Assembly: GCA_030248215.1 (NCBI GenBank)
Contig: JASANG010001737.1
Span: forward strand, 492,501 to 556,500
Reading direction: 5' to 3'
DNA length: 64,000 nt
DNA from: Enoplolaimus lenunculus
Lineage: Eukaryota; Nematoda; Enoplea; Enoplida; Thoracostomopsidae
The notes under the pieces are model-generated. The model was not told where the DNA came from and did no database searches. It was given only the letters and a program-made list of their open reading frames with translations. Shown here one piece after another: positions 50,501 through 53,964 of this stretch (positions are counted from its first letter, which is position 1; every line of letters starts with the position of its first letter). The position numbers and the translations under genes were made by a program.

Positions 50501-51404
50501 GGCACGGCGCTTTGATTGCTGGCGCGTCTGTATTGCATGTTGTTATTGCAAGTTGCATTTTAGTAATGCACATTTCAACTGAACCAAAAGTAAGTGTTGC
50601 AACAAAAAATATTTCTGACGCCACTCGCGTCGAGGAAGCGGGCTGGAAACGAAATTTTTCGAGCATTCTACTAACATTTTTGGCCCCACTGTAGTAAGTT
50701 TTGCTTCAAATTTTTCATTCATGCTTTTGATATCGTGTGCCGAAGCTTGCAGCCCCAATTTCCTAAGGGGATTCGTCGCCGAGGTAAGGGCCTTCGACCT
50801 ATCAGCAGCATTTTTCTATTTGGAAGCTTGGTTGGATTTGACGCCAACAACGGTTTCAGTAACCGGTTGACCGGTACATGGGGCCTCGCGAGGCTTAGCA
50901 ACGAGCGTGTCTTTATTCTAATGCATCTTAATATACAGCTCTTGTCCACTTTTCCTCACATTTACGCGTAGGCTTAGGTTTGCGATGAGGCTTGCTACAC
51001 TATTCCTTAGCCTTTTGCCGAAAACCTAAAAGGTGAATTCAAACTCAAGCCGGAGCCTGGCCCATGTATAGAACAGGGCCGGAACAGTAGCATAAGCATA
51101 TTCCTAAGCCTAAACCTATCGATGAGCCTATTCCTAAGTCTAAGCCTAGGCGGAAGCCAAAGCAAAAAAATTAGTGCAAAGCTTAAACTGACTCTATTAT
51201 AGCCTCTCCAGAAAACGATCCGGCCCTGTTCTATACATGGACCCTGAGCCTTAATCATACAGCTTATTACAGGTGTTGCTATTTGTCATCAAATTACTTC
51301 ACCGAATATCGAAACGGTTATCGAGTGCAACTCTTCAAGCGACTTTATCGCATTACTACATCAACGGAATTATTCCTGATGATATTGGCGAGCAATTTCT
51401 ATAA
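11651..51404 (+). CDS. Gene B: 20-CCP seven-transmembrane receptor without GAIN/GPS
   Basis: 32 predicted exons sum to 5073 nt (1690 codons plus stop) and stay in frame at every junction. Layout: signal peptide (residues 1-31), linker (32-71), four six-cysteine CCP-like modules (72-410), sixteen four-cysteine CCPs (411-1387), a short stalk (1388-1407), then seven helices (about 1408-1627) and a tail. The helical part matches the adhesion/family-B core: Cys at the top of helix 3, [10 protein letters not shown] in helix 3, [13 protein letters not shown] in loop 2/helix 5, and [10 protein letters not shown] in helix 6. Adhesion GPCRs normally carry a GAIN domain and GPS cleavage motif before helix 1; here only about 20 residues separate the last CCP from helix 1. 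The receptor would sit in the plasma membrane with a rod-like ectodomain. Its ligand and signalling are unknown. Extra CCP exons could be hidden in large introns. Nearest relative in the window: gene C. Confidence 0.8.
11876..12117. mobile_element. Family F3 element (diverged)
   Basis: CACTGTTAATTCCAATGAGT at the left and CAATTCACTGAAATGTACGG at the right, with AACTCAGAATGA repeats between. It lies in intron 1 of gene B. Confidence 0.6.
12379..12641. mobile_element. Family F6 element, CCGTCCGTCACC-rich
   Basis: The ends AGGGTTGCGCTACT / AGTATAGCACTACCCT are inverted. The GC-rich interior is made of CCGTCCGTCACCGTACGG and its complement, able to fold into one long hairpin. Related copies lie at 12987-13130, 22940-23010 and 24636-24771. 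Confidence 0.65.
12781..12901 (+). CDS. Gene B exon 2: N-terminal linker
   Basis: The donor is strong (AGAT|GTAAGT) and ends in phase 1, as required by the next exon. The only acceptor that keeps phase 0 from exon 1 is TTGAAACAG at 12772-12780, with a weak pyrimidine tract. The product is Ser/Thr-rich, then isoleucine-rich ([11 protein letters not shown]), then [20 protein letters not shown] and AKR. The corresponding exon of gene C also ends in basic KR before the first module. The exact left border is uncertain. Confidence 0.45.
12987..13130. mobile_element. Family F6 element
   Basis: GGATGGCGCTATACTTGTCC at the left, AAAGTATAGCGTCATACCCT at the right, with GGTGACGGACGGCGTCTGAC inside. Confidence 0.55.
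13433..13610. mobile_element. Family F1 element
   Basis: ACGTAAAGATCACGGGTGGA to GGCCCTGTTTTATACATTGC with TTAGGCTT motifs and AATATGCTTATACTATTG near the right end. Confidence 0.65.
14075..14329 (+). CDS. Gene B exon 3: CCP-like module 1 (six-Cys type)
   Basis: 255 bases, phase 1-1, acceptor TGTTTCAG, donor GTAAGT. It encodes [16 protein letters not shown], an inserted loop with two cysteines (NWC, LC), [18 protein letters not shown] and a final PSPYPIC. The C..L.AP..G start, GC.YPY centre and final cysteine follow the sushi plan. It is longer than a normal 60-residue sushi because of the loop. Gene C exon 3 (58630-58902) is the clear counterpart. Confidence 0.85.
14626..14903 (-). mobile_element. 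Family F10 element carrying a tRNA-like sequence
   Basis: The left end CCCTTTCTCACATGAATATT is inverted at the right (CAATGTGAGAAGGAGTTAAT). On the minus strand, 14681-14740 contains TAGCTCAGTGGTGATGGTA, a good pol III box A, and GAGTTCGAATCC, a good box B, spaced as in a tRNA. A TIR element holding a tRNA-derived internal promoter, or a tRNA-derived SINE flanked by repeats, would explain it. Confidence 0.5.
14973..15573. mobile_element. Family F1 element split by a nested F2 insertion
   Basis: The left part GGCCAGTGTATAGAACAGGGCC..AGTA stops at 15008. The right part resumes at 15451 (AAACATATTCCTATGTCTAA) and ends CGCTCCTGATCTTTACATTGGCC. The intervening 442 bases are an F2 element. Confidence 0.7.
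15009..15450. mobile_element. Family F2 element, full length, TA-flanked
   Basis: It starts CTGTAGTGACCCGAATAAGA and ends with the inverted CTCTTATTCGGGTCACTACAG form, flanked on both sides by TA. TA duplication and short TIRs point to a Tc1/mariner-type non-autonomous MITE of about 440 bases. Confidence 0.8.
15634..15750 (+). CDS. Gene B exon 4: CCP-like module 2, N-terminal half
   Basis: 117 bases, phase 1-1, acceptor TTTATTTTAG, donor TTAG|GTGATC. It encodes [20 protein letters not shown], then [13 protein letters not shown]. It stops before the WCHYPY core, so it holds three of the module's six cysteines. Gene C encodes the same module in a single exon (59340-59591). Confidence 0.75.
16396..16530 (+). 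CDS. Gene B exon 5: CCP-like module 2, C-terminal half
   Basis: 135 bases, phase 1-1, acceptor ATATTTCAG, donor GTAAGG. It encodes [20 protein letters not shown], then [20 protein letters not shown] and VCQ, completing the module. Exons 4 and 5 total 252 bases, exactly the length of the unsplit gene C exon. Confidence 0.85.
16560..16720. mobile_element. Family F7 element
   Basis: CGTAGCCAGCTCACATTGTT at the left and CCGCCCTCTGGCTACGGGTC at the right form the inverted ends of a short element. Similar copies lie at 17005-17160, 31725-31880, 41645-41805, 44935-45080, 58435-58600, 62450-62610 and 62665-62835. Confidence 0.55.
17391..17830. mobile_element. Family F2 element abutting exon 6 of gene B
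   Basis: 440 bases, CTGCAGCGACCCGAATAAGA to TTCGGGTCACTACAG, flanked by TA. Only 26 bases separate its right end from the exon at 17857, so part of the branch-point region may be transposon-derived. Confidence 0.75.
17857..18114 (+). CDS. Gene B exon 6: CCP-like module 3 (six-Cys type)
   Basis: 258 bases, phase 1-1, acceptor TCTCTACAG, donor GTAAAA. Encodes [19 protein letters not shown], then DTKWCYKND, a spacer, [20 protein letters not shown] and QPPVDTTC. Gene C exon 5 has the same length and is highly similar ([11 protein letters not shown] versus [11 protein letters not shown]). Confidence 0.9.
18170..18306. mobile_element. Family F1 element (short)
   Basis: GCCCATGTAAAAAAATTTTG to CTGTTCTATACATTGGC with GGCTTAGGCTTGG inside. 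From 18307 to 18980 I see no further structure. Confidence 0.55.
18984..19098. repeat. Direct duplication of ~57 bp
   Basis: Two adjacent copies share CTGCGACATATATACTGTGC, then TTTAATATTTTCACAAGACC (the second copy reads ATTAAATATTTTCACAAGACC). They end 21 bases before the acceptor-bounded exon at 19120. Confidence 0.75.
19120..19371 (+). CDS. Gene B exon 7: CCP-like module 4 (six-Cys type), GC donor
   Basis: 252 bases, phase 1-1, acceptor TGTTTACAG. Encodes [20 protein letters not shown], then [31 protein letters not shown] and IITECH. It lacks the WCHYPY core of modules 2 and 3. The exon end falls at TGC CAT A|GCAAGT: the donor dinucleotide is GC in an otherwise good consensus. Gene C exon 6 is the same length and ends at GTGAGT. 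Confidence 0.85.
19410..19745. repeat. ~24-bp minisatellite
   Basis: About 14 imperfect copies of GGGTTTAGACTCCCATTCAA plus CTGC. It starts about 40 bases after exon 7 of gene B, within the intron. Confidence 0.8.
19960..20178. mobile_element. Family F4 element
   Basis: CCCATATTCTC..ATAGCACCTATCATCAG to GATAGGTTCTACACACAATT and GGGAATACGGGC, inverted ends. Confidence 0.6.
20365..20577. repeat. (CTTT)n polypyrimidine microsatellite
   Basis: About 210 bases of CTTT/CTTC repeats. The Phe/Leu/Ser-rich frame running through it is an artefact. From 20590 to 21030 I see no gene. Confidence 0.9.
21035..22216. mobile_element. Cluster of three family F3 elements
   Basis: A left-truncated copy (about 21035-21272) and two fuller copies (21352-21605, 21962-22216). 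The fuller copies open with CACTGTAAATT(T/G); the third closes GGAATTTACAGTG. All carry dense AACTCAGAATGAGTT-type motifs. They fill most of the 3 kb intron between modules 4 and 5 of gene B. Confidence 0.75.
22407..22580 (+). CDS. Gene B exon 8: CCP 5
   Basis: 174 bases, phase 1-1, TTTGTTTCAG acceptor, GTATAA donor. First ordinary four-cysteine sushi: [35 protein letters not shown]. The gene C counterpart is 63155-63325 (171 bases). Confidence 0.85.
22624..22876. mobile_element. Family F3 element just after exon 8
   Basis: CACTGTGAATTCCAATGAGT to TCTGGAATTTACAGTG, with AACTCAGAATGAGT inside. It lies 44 bases past the exon 8 donor. Confidence 0.75.
23300..23485 (+). CDS. Gene B exon 9: CCP 6
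   Basis: 186 bases, phase 1-1, TGTTTCTAG acceptor, GTAAGG donor. [35 protein letters not shown], then TYNTGRPRC. Canonical Cys, C-x-GY and final Cys are all present. Confidence 0.9.
23931..24006 (+). tRNA. tRNA-like sequence (pseudogene or SINE head)
   Basis: TGTAGCTCAGTGGTTAGAAC matches a tRNA D-arm/box A. A GCGGA..TCCGT stem with a seven-base loop CCGTTGA follows, then GTGG..CCAC around a degenerate T-loop (ATGTGAGCC). The loop lacks U33 and a proper TTC in the T-arm, so it is a decayed tRNA or SINE rather than a working gene. Confidence 0.35.
24299..24475 (+). CDS. Gene B exon 10: CCP 7
   Basis: 177 bases, phase 1-1, TATTTCTAG acceptor, GTAATT donor. [27 protein letters not shown], then the [20 protein letters not shown] segment and EPTC. 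The ICPDP start recurs in several later modules (exons 13, 16, 18 and 20). Confidence 0.9.
24636..24771. mobile_element. Family F6 element
   Basis: Clean inverted ends AGGGTGGTGCTATAC / AAGTATAGTGCCACCCT and a GTCACCATACGTCACCGT hairpin interior. Confidence 0.7.
24919..25572. mobile_element. Family F9 element (~650 bp, TIR)
   Basis: AAGCTCAATTAACACGTGCAAG at the left is inverted at the right (ACTTGCACGTGTGAATAGGGCTT). The interior is rich in CAGCTGCAA and GCAAGT. A second copy lies at 53060-53632. Confidence 0.65.
25894..26073 (+). CDS. Gene B exon 11: CCP 8
   Basis: 180 bases, phase 1-1, TATATTCAG acceptor, GTAATG donor. [46 protein letters not shown]. Several N-glycosylation sequons (NST, TVT) fit an extracellular protein. 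Confidence 0.85.
26379..26601. mobile_element. Family F4 element
   Basis: CCCATATTCTCAAATGTGTA to CTATACGTATTTGAGAATAC and GGGC, inverted. Confidence 0.65.
27106..27284. mobile_element. Family F1 element
   Basis: GGCCCATGTAAACATCAGGG to GTTCCGCCCCTGTTCTTTAC and ATTGGCC, interior TTAGGC repeats. The surrounding intron (26602-28030) shows no exon. Confidence 0.75.
28037..28213 (+). CDS. Gene B exon 12: CCP 9
   Basis: 177 bases, phase 1-1, AATTTCAG acceptor, GTATGC donor. [42 protein letters not shown]. The HHLIG motif is shared with other gene B CCPs. Confidence 0.85.
29559..29735 (+). CDS. Gene B exon 13: CCP 10
   Basis: 177 bases, phase 1-1, AATTTTACAG acceptor, GTAAGG donor. [52 protein letters not shown]. 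Confidence 0.9.
29804..30330. mobile_element. Two adjacent family F3 elements
   Basis: 29804-30079 and 30080-30330 lie end to end, each with CNGTAAATT / GGAATTTACAGTG-type termini and AACTCA motifs. A right-end fragment of a third is at 29280-29375. Confidence 0.7.
31006..31188 (+). CDS. Gene B exon 14: CCP 11
   Basis: 183 bases, phase 1-1, ACTTTTAG acceptor, GTAAGC donor. [45 protein letters not shown]. Tryptophan replaces the usual tyrosine in the C-x-x-GY position. Confidence 0.9.
31304..31660. mobile_element. Family F4 element(s), compound
   Basis: Two left ends (CCCGTATTCTCAAACGTGTG and, at 31450, ATTATTCTCAAGTGTAGCAT) precede one right end (GTTTGAGAATATGGGCC), suggesting one copy inserted next to another. 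Confidence 0.5.
31951..32111. mobile_element. Family F1 element
   Basis: GGCCCATGTAAAGATCAGGG to TTCCGCAGCTGTTCTTTACA with GGCTTAGGCTTAG inside. Confidence 0.75.
32263..32439 (+). CDS. Gene B exon 15: CCP 12
   Basis: 177 bases, phase 1-1, TTTTCCTGCAG acceptor, GTAAGA donor. [44 protein letters not shown]. All four cysteines are present. Confidence 0.9.
32520..32920. mobile_element. Family F2 element
   Basis: CTGTAGTGACCCGAATAAGG to CTCTTATTCGGGTCAATACA plus G, flanked by TA on both sides. About 400 bases. Confidence 0.8.
33390..33602. mobile_element. Family F5 element
   Basis: ACACTGCAAAAAATGGGGAT / CTCACCATTTTTTCACTGTG inverted ends. The interior repeats GACTCAAATTCGACT-like sequence. Related copies lie at 38431-38583 and 59873-60078. 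Confidence 0.65.
33686..33865 (+). CDS. Gene B exon 16: CCP 13
   Basis: 180 bases, phase 1-1, TTTTCATTAG acceptor, GTACGG donor. [41 protein letters not shown]. Reading on past the exon runs into an inverted-repeat element and is not meaningful. Confidence 0.9.
33914..34206. mobile_element. MITE with ~75-bp imperfect inverted arms
   Basis: GCATGATACAAGAGTATGCA and GGTACAAAACGTACCACCAG on the left match, inverted, CTGGTGGTACATTTTGTACC and TTGCACACTCTTGTATCATG on the right. A related half-sequence lies at about 12729-12770, just before exon 2. Confidence 0.7.
34711..34871. mobile_element. Family F1 element
   Basis: GGCCCATGTATAGAACAGGG to GTTCCGGCCCTGTTCTATAC, five consecutive TTAGGC hexamers inside. 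Confidence 0.75.
35025..35201 (+). CDS. Gene B exon 17: CCP 14
   Basis: 177 bases, phase 1-1, TATTTTTAG acceptor, GTAGAG donor. [42 protein letters not shown]. Confidence 0.9.
36036..36268. mobile_element. Family F1 element
   Basis: GGCCCATATAAACATAAGGA at the left, decayed right end GTGCTGTGCCCCTGTTTACA, interior GGCTTAGG motifs. Confidence 0.55.
36441..36945. mobile_element. Family F1 element with expanded TTAGGC array
   Basis: TIR-like ends GCCCATGTATAGAACATGAC / GGCCCTGTTCTACACATGGA enclose about 300 bases (36587-36890) of almost uninterrupted GGCTTA hexamers with ACTTAG and TTCGGC variants. Part of the left side is inverted CCTAAG. It is not a telomere: it is interior and bounded by the element's ends. 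Confidence 0.7.
37053..37241 (+). CDS. Gene B exon 18: CCP 15
   Basis: 189 bases, phase 1-1, TATTTTCAG acceptor, GTAAGC donor. [37 protein letters not shown], then a longer last loop ([18 protein letters not shown]). Confidence 0.9.
37441..37867. mobile_element. Family F2 element
   Basis: CTGTATTGACCCGAATAAGA to CTTATTCGGGTCACTAAGTA, preceded by TA. Interior in the same orientation as the 15009 copy. Confidence 0.75.
38431..38583. mobile_element. Family F5 element (compact)
   Basis: GTACACTACAAAAAAACGGT / ACCGTTTTTTGCAGTGTAC form inverted ends, with AGTCAAATTGACTT and AGTCAGTTTGACTC inside. The whole element can fold into a hairpin. Confidence 0.75.
38788..38961 (+). CDS. Gene B exon 19: CCP 16
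   Basis: 174 bases, phase 1-1, TTTTATTAAAG acceptor (AAG instead of the usual CAG/TAG), GTTAGT donor. [39 protein letters not shown]. Histidine replaces the G-Y tyrosine. Confidence 0.85.
39434..39547 (+). CDS. Gene B exon 20: CCP 17, N-terminal half
   Basis: 114 bases, phase 1-1, TTGCGTTTAG acceptor, GTGAGT donor. [30 protein letters not shown]. It stops after the second cysteine; the rest of the module is in the next exon. Confidence 0.85.
40498..40614 (+). CDS. Gene B exon 21: CCP 17, C-terminal half with extra cysteines
   Basis: 117 bases, phase 1-1, TCATTTTTCAG acceptor, GTAATT donor. [20 protein letters not shown], then [11 protein letters not shown] and VPKCV. The pair ECPPTNTC is not part of the normal four-cysteine plan, so this CCP has an insertion of about 20 residues. 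Confidence 0.75.
40962..41132 (+). CDS. Gene B exon 22: CCP 18
   Basis: 171 bases, phase 1-1, TGTTTATTTCAG acceptor, GTAAAA donor. [40 protein letters not shown]. Confidence 0.85.
41153..41409. mobile_element. Family F3 element
   Basis: CACTGTAAATTTAAATGAGT to TTGGAATTTACTGTG, 20 bases after the exon 22 donor. Confidence 0.75.
41855..42043 (+). CDS. Gene B exon 23: CCP 19
   Basis: 189 bases, phase 1-1, TCTTTGTTTAG acceptor, GTAAGT donor. [16 protein letters not shown], a NNSN-containing insertion, [23 protein letters not shown]. Confidence 0.9.
43007..43195 (+). CDS. Gene B exon 24: CCP 20 (last)
   Basis: 189 bases, phase 1-1, TAATTTTTCAG acceptor, GTGATA donor. [43 protein letters not shown]. 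This is the membrane-proximal CCP; after it comes only a stalk of about 20 residues. Confidence 0.9.
43210..43745. repeat. 51-bp minisatellite (~10 copies)
   Basis: Unit with core CGATTTAGGACTTTTGAGTA followed by AACATAACTCAA(C/G)TCGACC. The minus-strand frame (VYSKVLNR repeats) is open because 51 is divisible by 3; it has no exon features. The array begins only about 15 bases after the last CCP exon. Confidence 0.9.
43930..43946 (+). CDS. Gene B exon 25: 17-base micro-exon (stalk)
   Basis: TTTCTTTTTAG acceptor and GTAAGT donor enclose 17 bases that turn phase 1 into phase 0 and encode AKTPRL with the split codon. It is too short to prove alone. However, it is the piece needed to join the phase-1 CCP exon to the phase-0 helix-1 exon, and both its splice sites are strong. 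Confidence 0.65.
44150..44396. mobile_element. Family F1 element (diverged)
   Basis: CACGTATAAAGATCAGGGGC to ACGACCCGGTTCTTCGCATT with TTAGGC-like interior and GGAATATGCTTATACTACTG. Confidence 0.6.
44422..44531 (+). CDS. Gene B exon 26: stalk and helix 1
   Basis: 110 bases, phase 0-2, TTGTTTTCTAG acceptor, AG|GTAAAC donor. [18 protein letters not shown] leads into the hydrophobic [17 protein letters not shown], then Asn-Arg: an extracellular stalk and first helix. There is no GPS tryptophan/cysteine pattern and no HL(S/T) cleavage site. The frame is fixed on both sides by flanking exons. Confidence 0.75.
45523..45622 (+). CDS. Gene B exon 27: helix 2
   Basis: 100 bases, phase 2-0, TATCATTACAG acceptor, GTGAGA donor. 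[20 protein letters not shown] then [13 protein letters not shown]. The basic/polar start and hydrophobic run fit intracellular loop 1 plus helix 2. Phase 2 in and phase 0 out match the neighbouring exons exactly. Confidence 0.75.
45660..46048. mobile_element. Foldback element next to helix-2 exon
   Basis: Left arm TGTCGTCGCCAAAGTCGTAA..CAGCCCAGTTCCGAATTGGG and right arm CCAATTCGGAATCGGGCTAA..TTACGACTTGGGCTACGACA are inverted. The total is about 390 bases, starting 38 bases after the exon. Confidence 0.7.
46050..46280. mobile_element. Family F4 element (diverged)
   Basis: The right end GCTACACACATTTTAGAATA plus CGGGC is clear; the left end is decayed. Confidence 0.4.
46663..46825 (+). CDS. 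Gene B exon 28: loop 1, helix 3, start of helix 4
   Basis: 163 bases, phase 0-1, GATATTTTTTCAG acceptor, GTAAAC donor. [40 protein letters not shown], then [10 protein letters not shown]. The cysteine ahead of helix 3 and the HF.GMLAE run match the adhesion GPCR helix 3 pattern (C..A..LHFF.L..F.WML.EG), although the Trp-Met-Leu is reduced to Gly-Met-Leu. Confidence 0.8.
47405..47763. mobile_element. Family F8 element
   Basis: ACTCTCTAAAAAACTAAAAC at the left and TTAAGCTTTCAGAGAGTAGA at the right are inverted. The interior is GTTTAAGTTAAAC-like. Its sister copy is at 61368-61720. The interval 46860-47400 holds GGAATTCC-rich and ATGTATGT simple sequence only. Confidence 0.6.
47812..47878 (+). 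CDS. Gene B exon 29: helix 4 and loop 2
   Basis: 67 bases, phase 1-2, AACATTTTCAG acceptor, GTAAAC donor. [20 protein letters not shown] then DL. It completes helix 4 and leads into the loop-2 cysteine of the next exon. Confidence 0.75.
48341..48493 (+). CDS. Gene B exon 30: loop-2 cysteine, helix 5, loop 3
   Basis: 153 bases, phase 2-2, TTTATTTCAG acceptor, GTAAGT donor. [33 protein letters not shown], then a loop with IKKTAAL. CWL.(L/T)EN...A...P is a signature of the adhesion/family-B helix 5 region and is the strongest family evidence here. The cysteine should pair with that before helix 3. Confidence 0.85.
48573..48818. mobile_element. Family F3 element
   Basis: CACTTTAAATTTCAGTGAAT to CATCGGAATTTTACAGCACA with AACTCAGAATGAGTT inside. 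Confidence 0.7.
49015..49445. mobile_element. TIR element rich in GATTCCG
   Basis: GGCAGGGTTCCATCGGAATT at the left and TAGTTCCGGTTGGAACTCTGC at the right form inverted ends. The interior carries GATTCCGATTCCGG runs on both sides. Confidence 0.5.
50058..50395. mobile_element. TIR element rich in ACTTAAG
   Basis: Dense ACTTAAGT/ATACTTAAGT palindromes at both ends and AAACCCAGCC at the right. Probably another small inverted-repeat family; its borders are unclear. Confidence 0.4.
50421..50589 (+). CDS. Gene B exon 31: helices 6 and 7
   Basis: 169 bases, phase 2-0, CTTGTTTTTAG acceptor, AAAA|GTAAGT donor. [61 protein letters not shown] fits the helix 6 (L/V)..TW.(F/L)G motif; SVLH..I..C fits helix 7. 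If the strong donor is ignored the frame runs 34 codons more to a TAG at 50692. Confidence 0.8.
51059..51242. mobile_element. Family F1 element
   Basis: GGCCCATGTATAGAACAGGG to GATCCGGCCCTGTTCTATAC, with inverted CCTAAG motifs (opposite orientation to most copies). It ends 30 bases before the last exon of gene B. Confidence 0.75.
51273..51404 (+). CDS. Gene B exon 32: cytoplasmic tail and stop
   Basis: The acceptor CTTATTACAG is followed in phase 0 by [20 protein letters not shown] and a further 23 residues ending IGEQFL, TAA at 51402-51404. The start is an amphipathic, basic helix 8-like stretch directly after helix 7. The phase agrees with exon 31. No PDZ motif is evident at the end. Confidence 0.7.
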   Translation: MLLFVIKLLHRISKRLSSATLQATLSHYYINGIIPDDIGEQFL

Positions 51405-51565
51405 ACCGGACCTAATCAAATCCTTACCTGTAGCTTCGAAAGTGATACTTGAGGGGACATAGTCCCTGTTAGAACTTTTTTTGGCGATGTTGGAAAACGT
51501 ATGGCTTGGCTTGGTTAGCCTGCGGAATTCCCACATGGTTCAAGTTTAGCGGAAACAAAGCCACC

Positions 51566-51761
51566 GGCCAATGTAAAGAACACTGGCGGAACAGTATTAT
51601 AAGCGTATTCTTAAGCCTAAGCCTAAAGCCTAAGCGTAAGAATGAGCATATTCCTAAGCCTAAGCCTAAGCCTAAGCCGGGCAAAAAATTAGTCTAAAGC
51701 TTAAGCTTACTGTTTTCTAGTCCCACAGAAAAACGTTCTGCCCCTGATTTTTACATGGACC
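51566..51761. mobile_element. Family F1 element
   Basis: GGCCAATGTAAAGAACACTG to TCTGCCCCTGATTTTTACAT, CCTAAG orientation. Confidence 0.75.
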
Positions 51762-51972
51762 AAGCCACCCTTCTCTTATATAAGTTTTGCCACGTTAGCG
51801 TTTTTCATTGCGTGCGAATTTTCTGAAATCACCGCGCGCATGGCTGTAGTTAACAATTTTTGGTTTGATCCTGGGAACCTCAAATATACATACATTTAAG
51901 AAATTCGACAAGTTTTGGCCAAACGCCCGTTGAAGTAGAGATGCCTTAAAGTACACCATCTATGAAGCAGAA

Positions 51973-51978
51973 AATAAA
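51973..51978 (+). promoter_or_regulatory. Possible polyadenylation signal of gene B
   Basis: AATAAA about 570 bases after the stop codon. Further AATAAA copies at 52085-52105 lie in an AT-rich run, so the true site is uncertain. Confidence 0.35.
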
Positions 51979-52560
51979 CATTCGCTATTTTCTGAATCTA
52001 TTGCCAGTAAACTTTAAACTTATACCATCCTTCAGCAACGATACCTTTTTAACTTCGGTTATATATTTTCTGTAAAACAAGCTACCAAATAAATAAATAA
52101 ATAAATAAATTAATATATATATATAATATATGTGTGTTAATATATATGTGTTAATATTAAAAACATTTTGAATTAATCGGTCCATTTAATAAAACGTTGG
52201 CAGTCGAACTTTGTTCAATTTAACTGAACATTCAATTTGATAGTATTGTATCACGACAATTCGTCGTCCGGCAACTCGTCGACCCATAACTTGTAATCCA
52301 AAATGTCATCGACTCGCCAATTCGTTGCCCATCATCACACTTTTGGCTTAGGCTCAGGATTAAGTATAGGATTATGCTTGGATTTATTTACAAATTTTAT
52401 GACACTGTTGAGCGTTGGGCGCCAATGTTTTGTCGGCCGACGAATTGTCGTAGATTCGTTAATATACTGGAAATCGCGCAACCAAATACTACTATATGAT
52501 ATGAGTTCCTGTACGTTTAGCCATTCTTTCAGAGTTAATGTTGCGTTTGGCTTAAATTTA

Positions 52561-52752
52561 TGGGCTAATGTAAAGAACAGGGGCGGAACAGTACTATAAG
52601 CATATTCCTAAACCTAAGCCTAAGCGTAAGCGTAAGAATGAGCATATTCCTAAGCCTAAGCCTGAGCCGAGCAAAAAATTAGCTTAAAACTGAAGCTTAT
52701 TCTATTCTAGTCCCACAGAAAAACGTTACGCCCCTGATCTTTACATGGGCCA
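52561..52752. mobile_element. Family F1 element
   Basis: GGGCTAATGTAAAGAACAGG to TACGCCCCTGATCTTTACAT, near-complete, with CCTAAG interior. Confidence 0.75.
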
Positions 52753-53059
52753 ATTTATGCTTACGCTTACGTTTACATTTAGGCTTGTTTCCGATTTTTG
52801 CTACGCGCAAGATCAAATATTCATTAGTACAAATCAGGGCATAATTGGTGGTCTGCCTCTGGCTCCGATTCCGGTGGGTTTTTTGCCGGATGTTTCTGCA
52901 ATTTCGGTTACGAAACTGTATCGTATTTCTGTAAACGGTATGACCATGACTGAGTTAAGTTTGAGACAATTTTGAAAACATTATTATAGTTGACAAAATT
53001 TCTCAGATATTATGCACACACGCTAATTTTGGCCTAGGTATAGATCATGGTTGGACGTG

Positions 53060-53632
53060 TAAGGTTTTACAGCGAGAATTCCCAGCAGCTGCAACTTGGA
53101 CGAAATACATGAAGCTGCAAGTATTAGCAAGGAAATATCACTTCATTCTGAATCTTGATATAAATATATATATGACTAATTTGCAGACAACTGCAATATA
53201 TATCAAGCGGAAGCTAAATTATCAGTTCAGCAAAACTCGAAATTTCGTGATTTGAAAACGCTTTCATGAAATACATTTTCTATTTACTGCTTTAAAACAT
53301 AAAACTAGCCTCGTCATCATCGCCGTAGACTGCGAAATATCAAATAAGTTTGAAATTTGACATTTCAATTTTCTGCAATACATTTAAAACGTCTGGATTG
53401 TTTCGAAAAGCGTAACAGCATGATTTCAGCTTAGCCAGTCAAAACGCAGCTGCAAGAAATTCAAACCACTTAAAGCTGCGCCCACATGTGGGAATTAAAT
53501 CTGTAAGCATCAATTCCAGTGACTTATTTAGAGCTGCAAAAGAACTTCAAAGCTGTTTTGTGACCGAATTTTCACCTGCAAGTTGTACGTGCAAGGTTTC
53601 GCTGCAAAAACATGCACACGCCAATAGAGCTT
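53060..53632. mobile_element. Family F9 element
   Basis: The left end is decayed; the right end AAAACATGCACACGCCAATA..GAGCTTT and the CAGCTGCAA-rich interior match the 24919-25572 copy. Confidence 0.5.
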
Positions 53633-53964
53633 TAGACTGTTTTTGCTTAGGCCTTTAAGCTTATGAATATGCTTATACCACTGTTACGGTTCAGATCTAT
53701 TAGCCGGCTGAATTGGTTATAAGACTCCATTTTTGGTTCACCCTTCACAGATGCTAAGCGATCTGCTAGAGAACATACACATCGCCTAAGACAGAGTTTC
53801 TGTACTTGTTTACTTTTCCATCGACATAAAGGCACATTCCACTTATATGAAACTGTGCCTCCGTCTAAAGACCACTCATGGCAATATGCCTCAGCCTAAT
53901 CCTGCACTTAAGCCTAAGCCTGGGGCTGAGCATAAGACTAAAACATAAGCCTAACGCATGTGAT

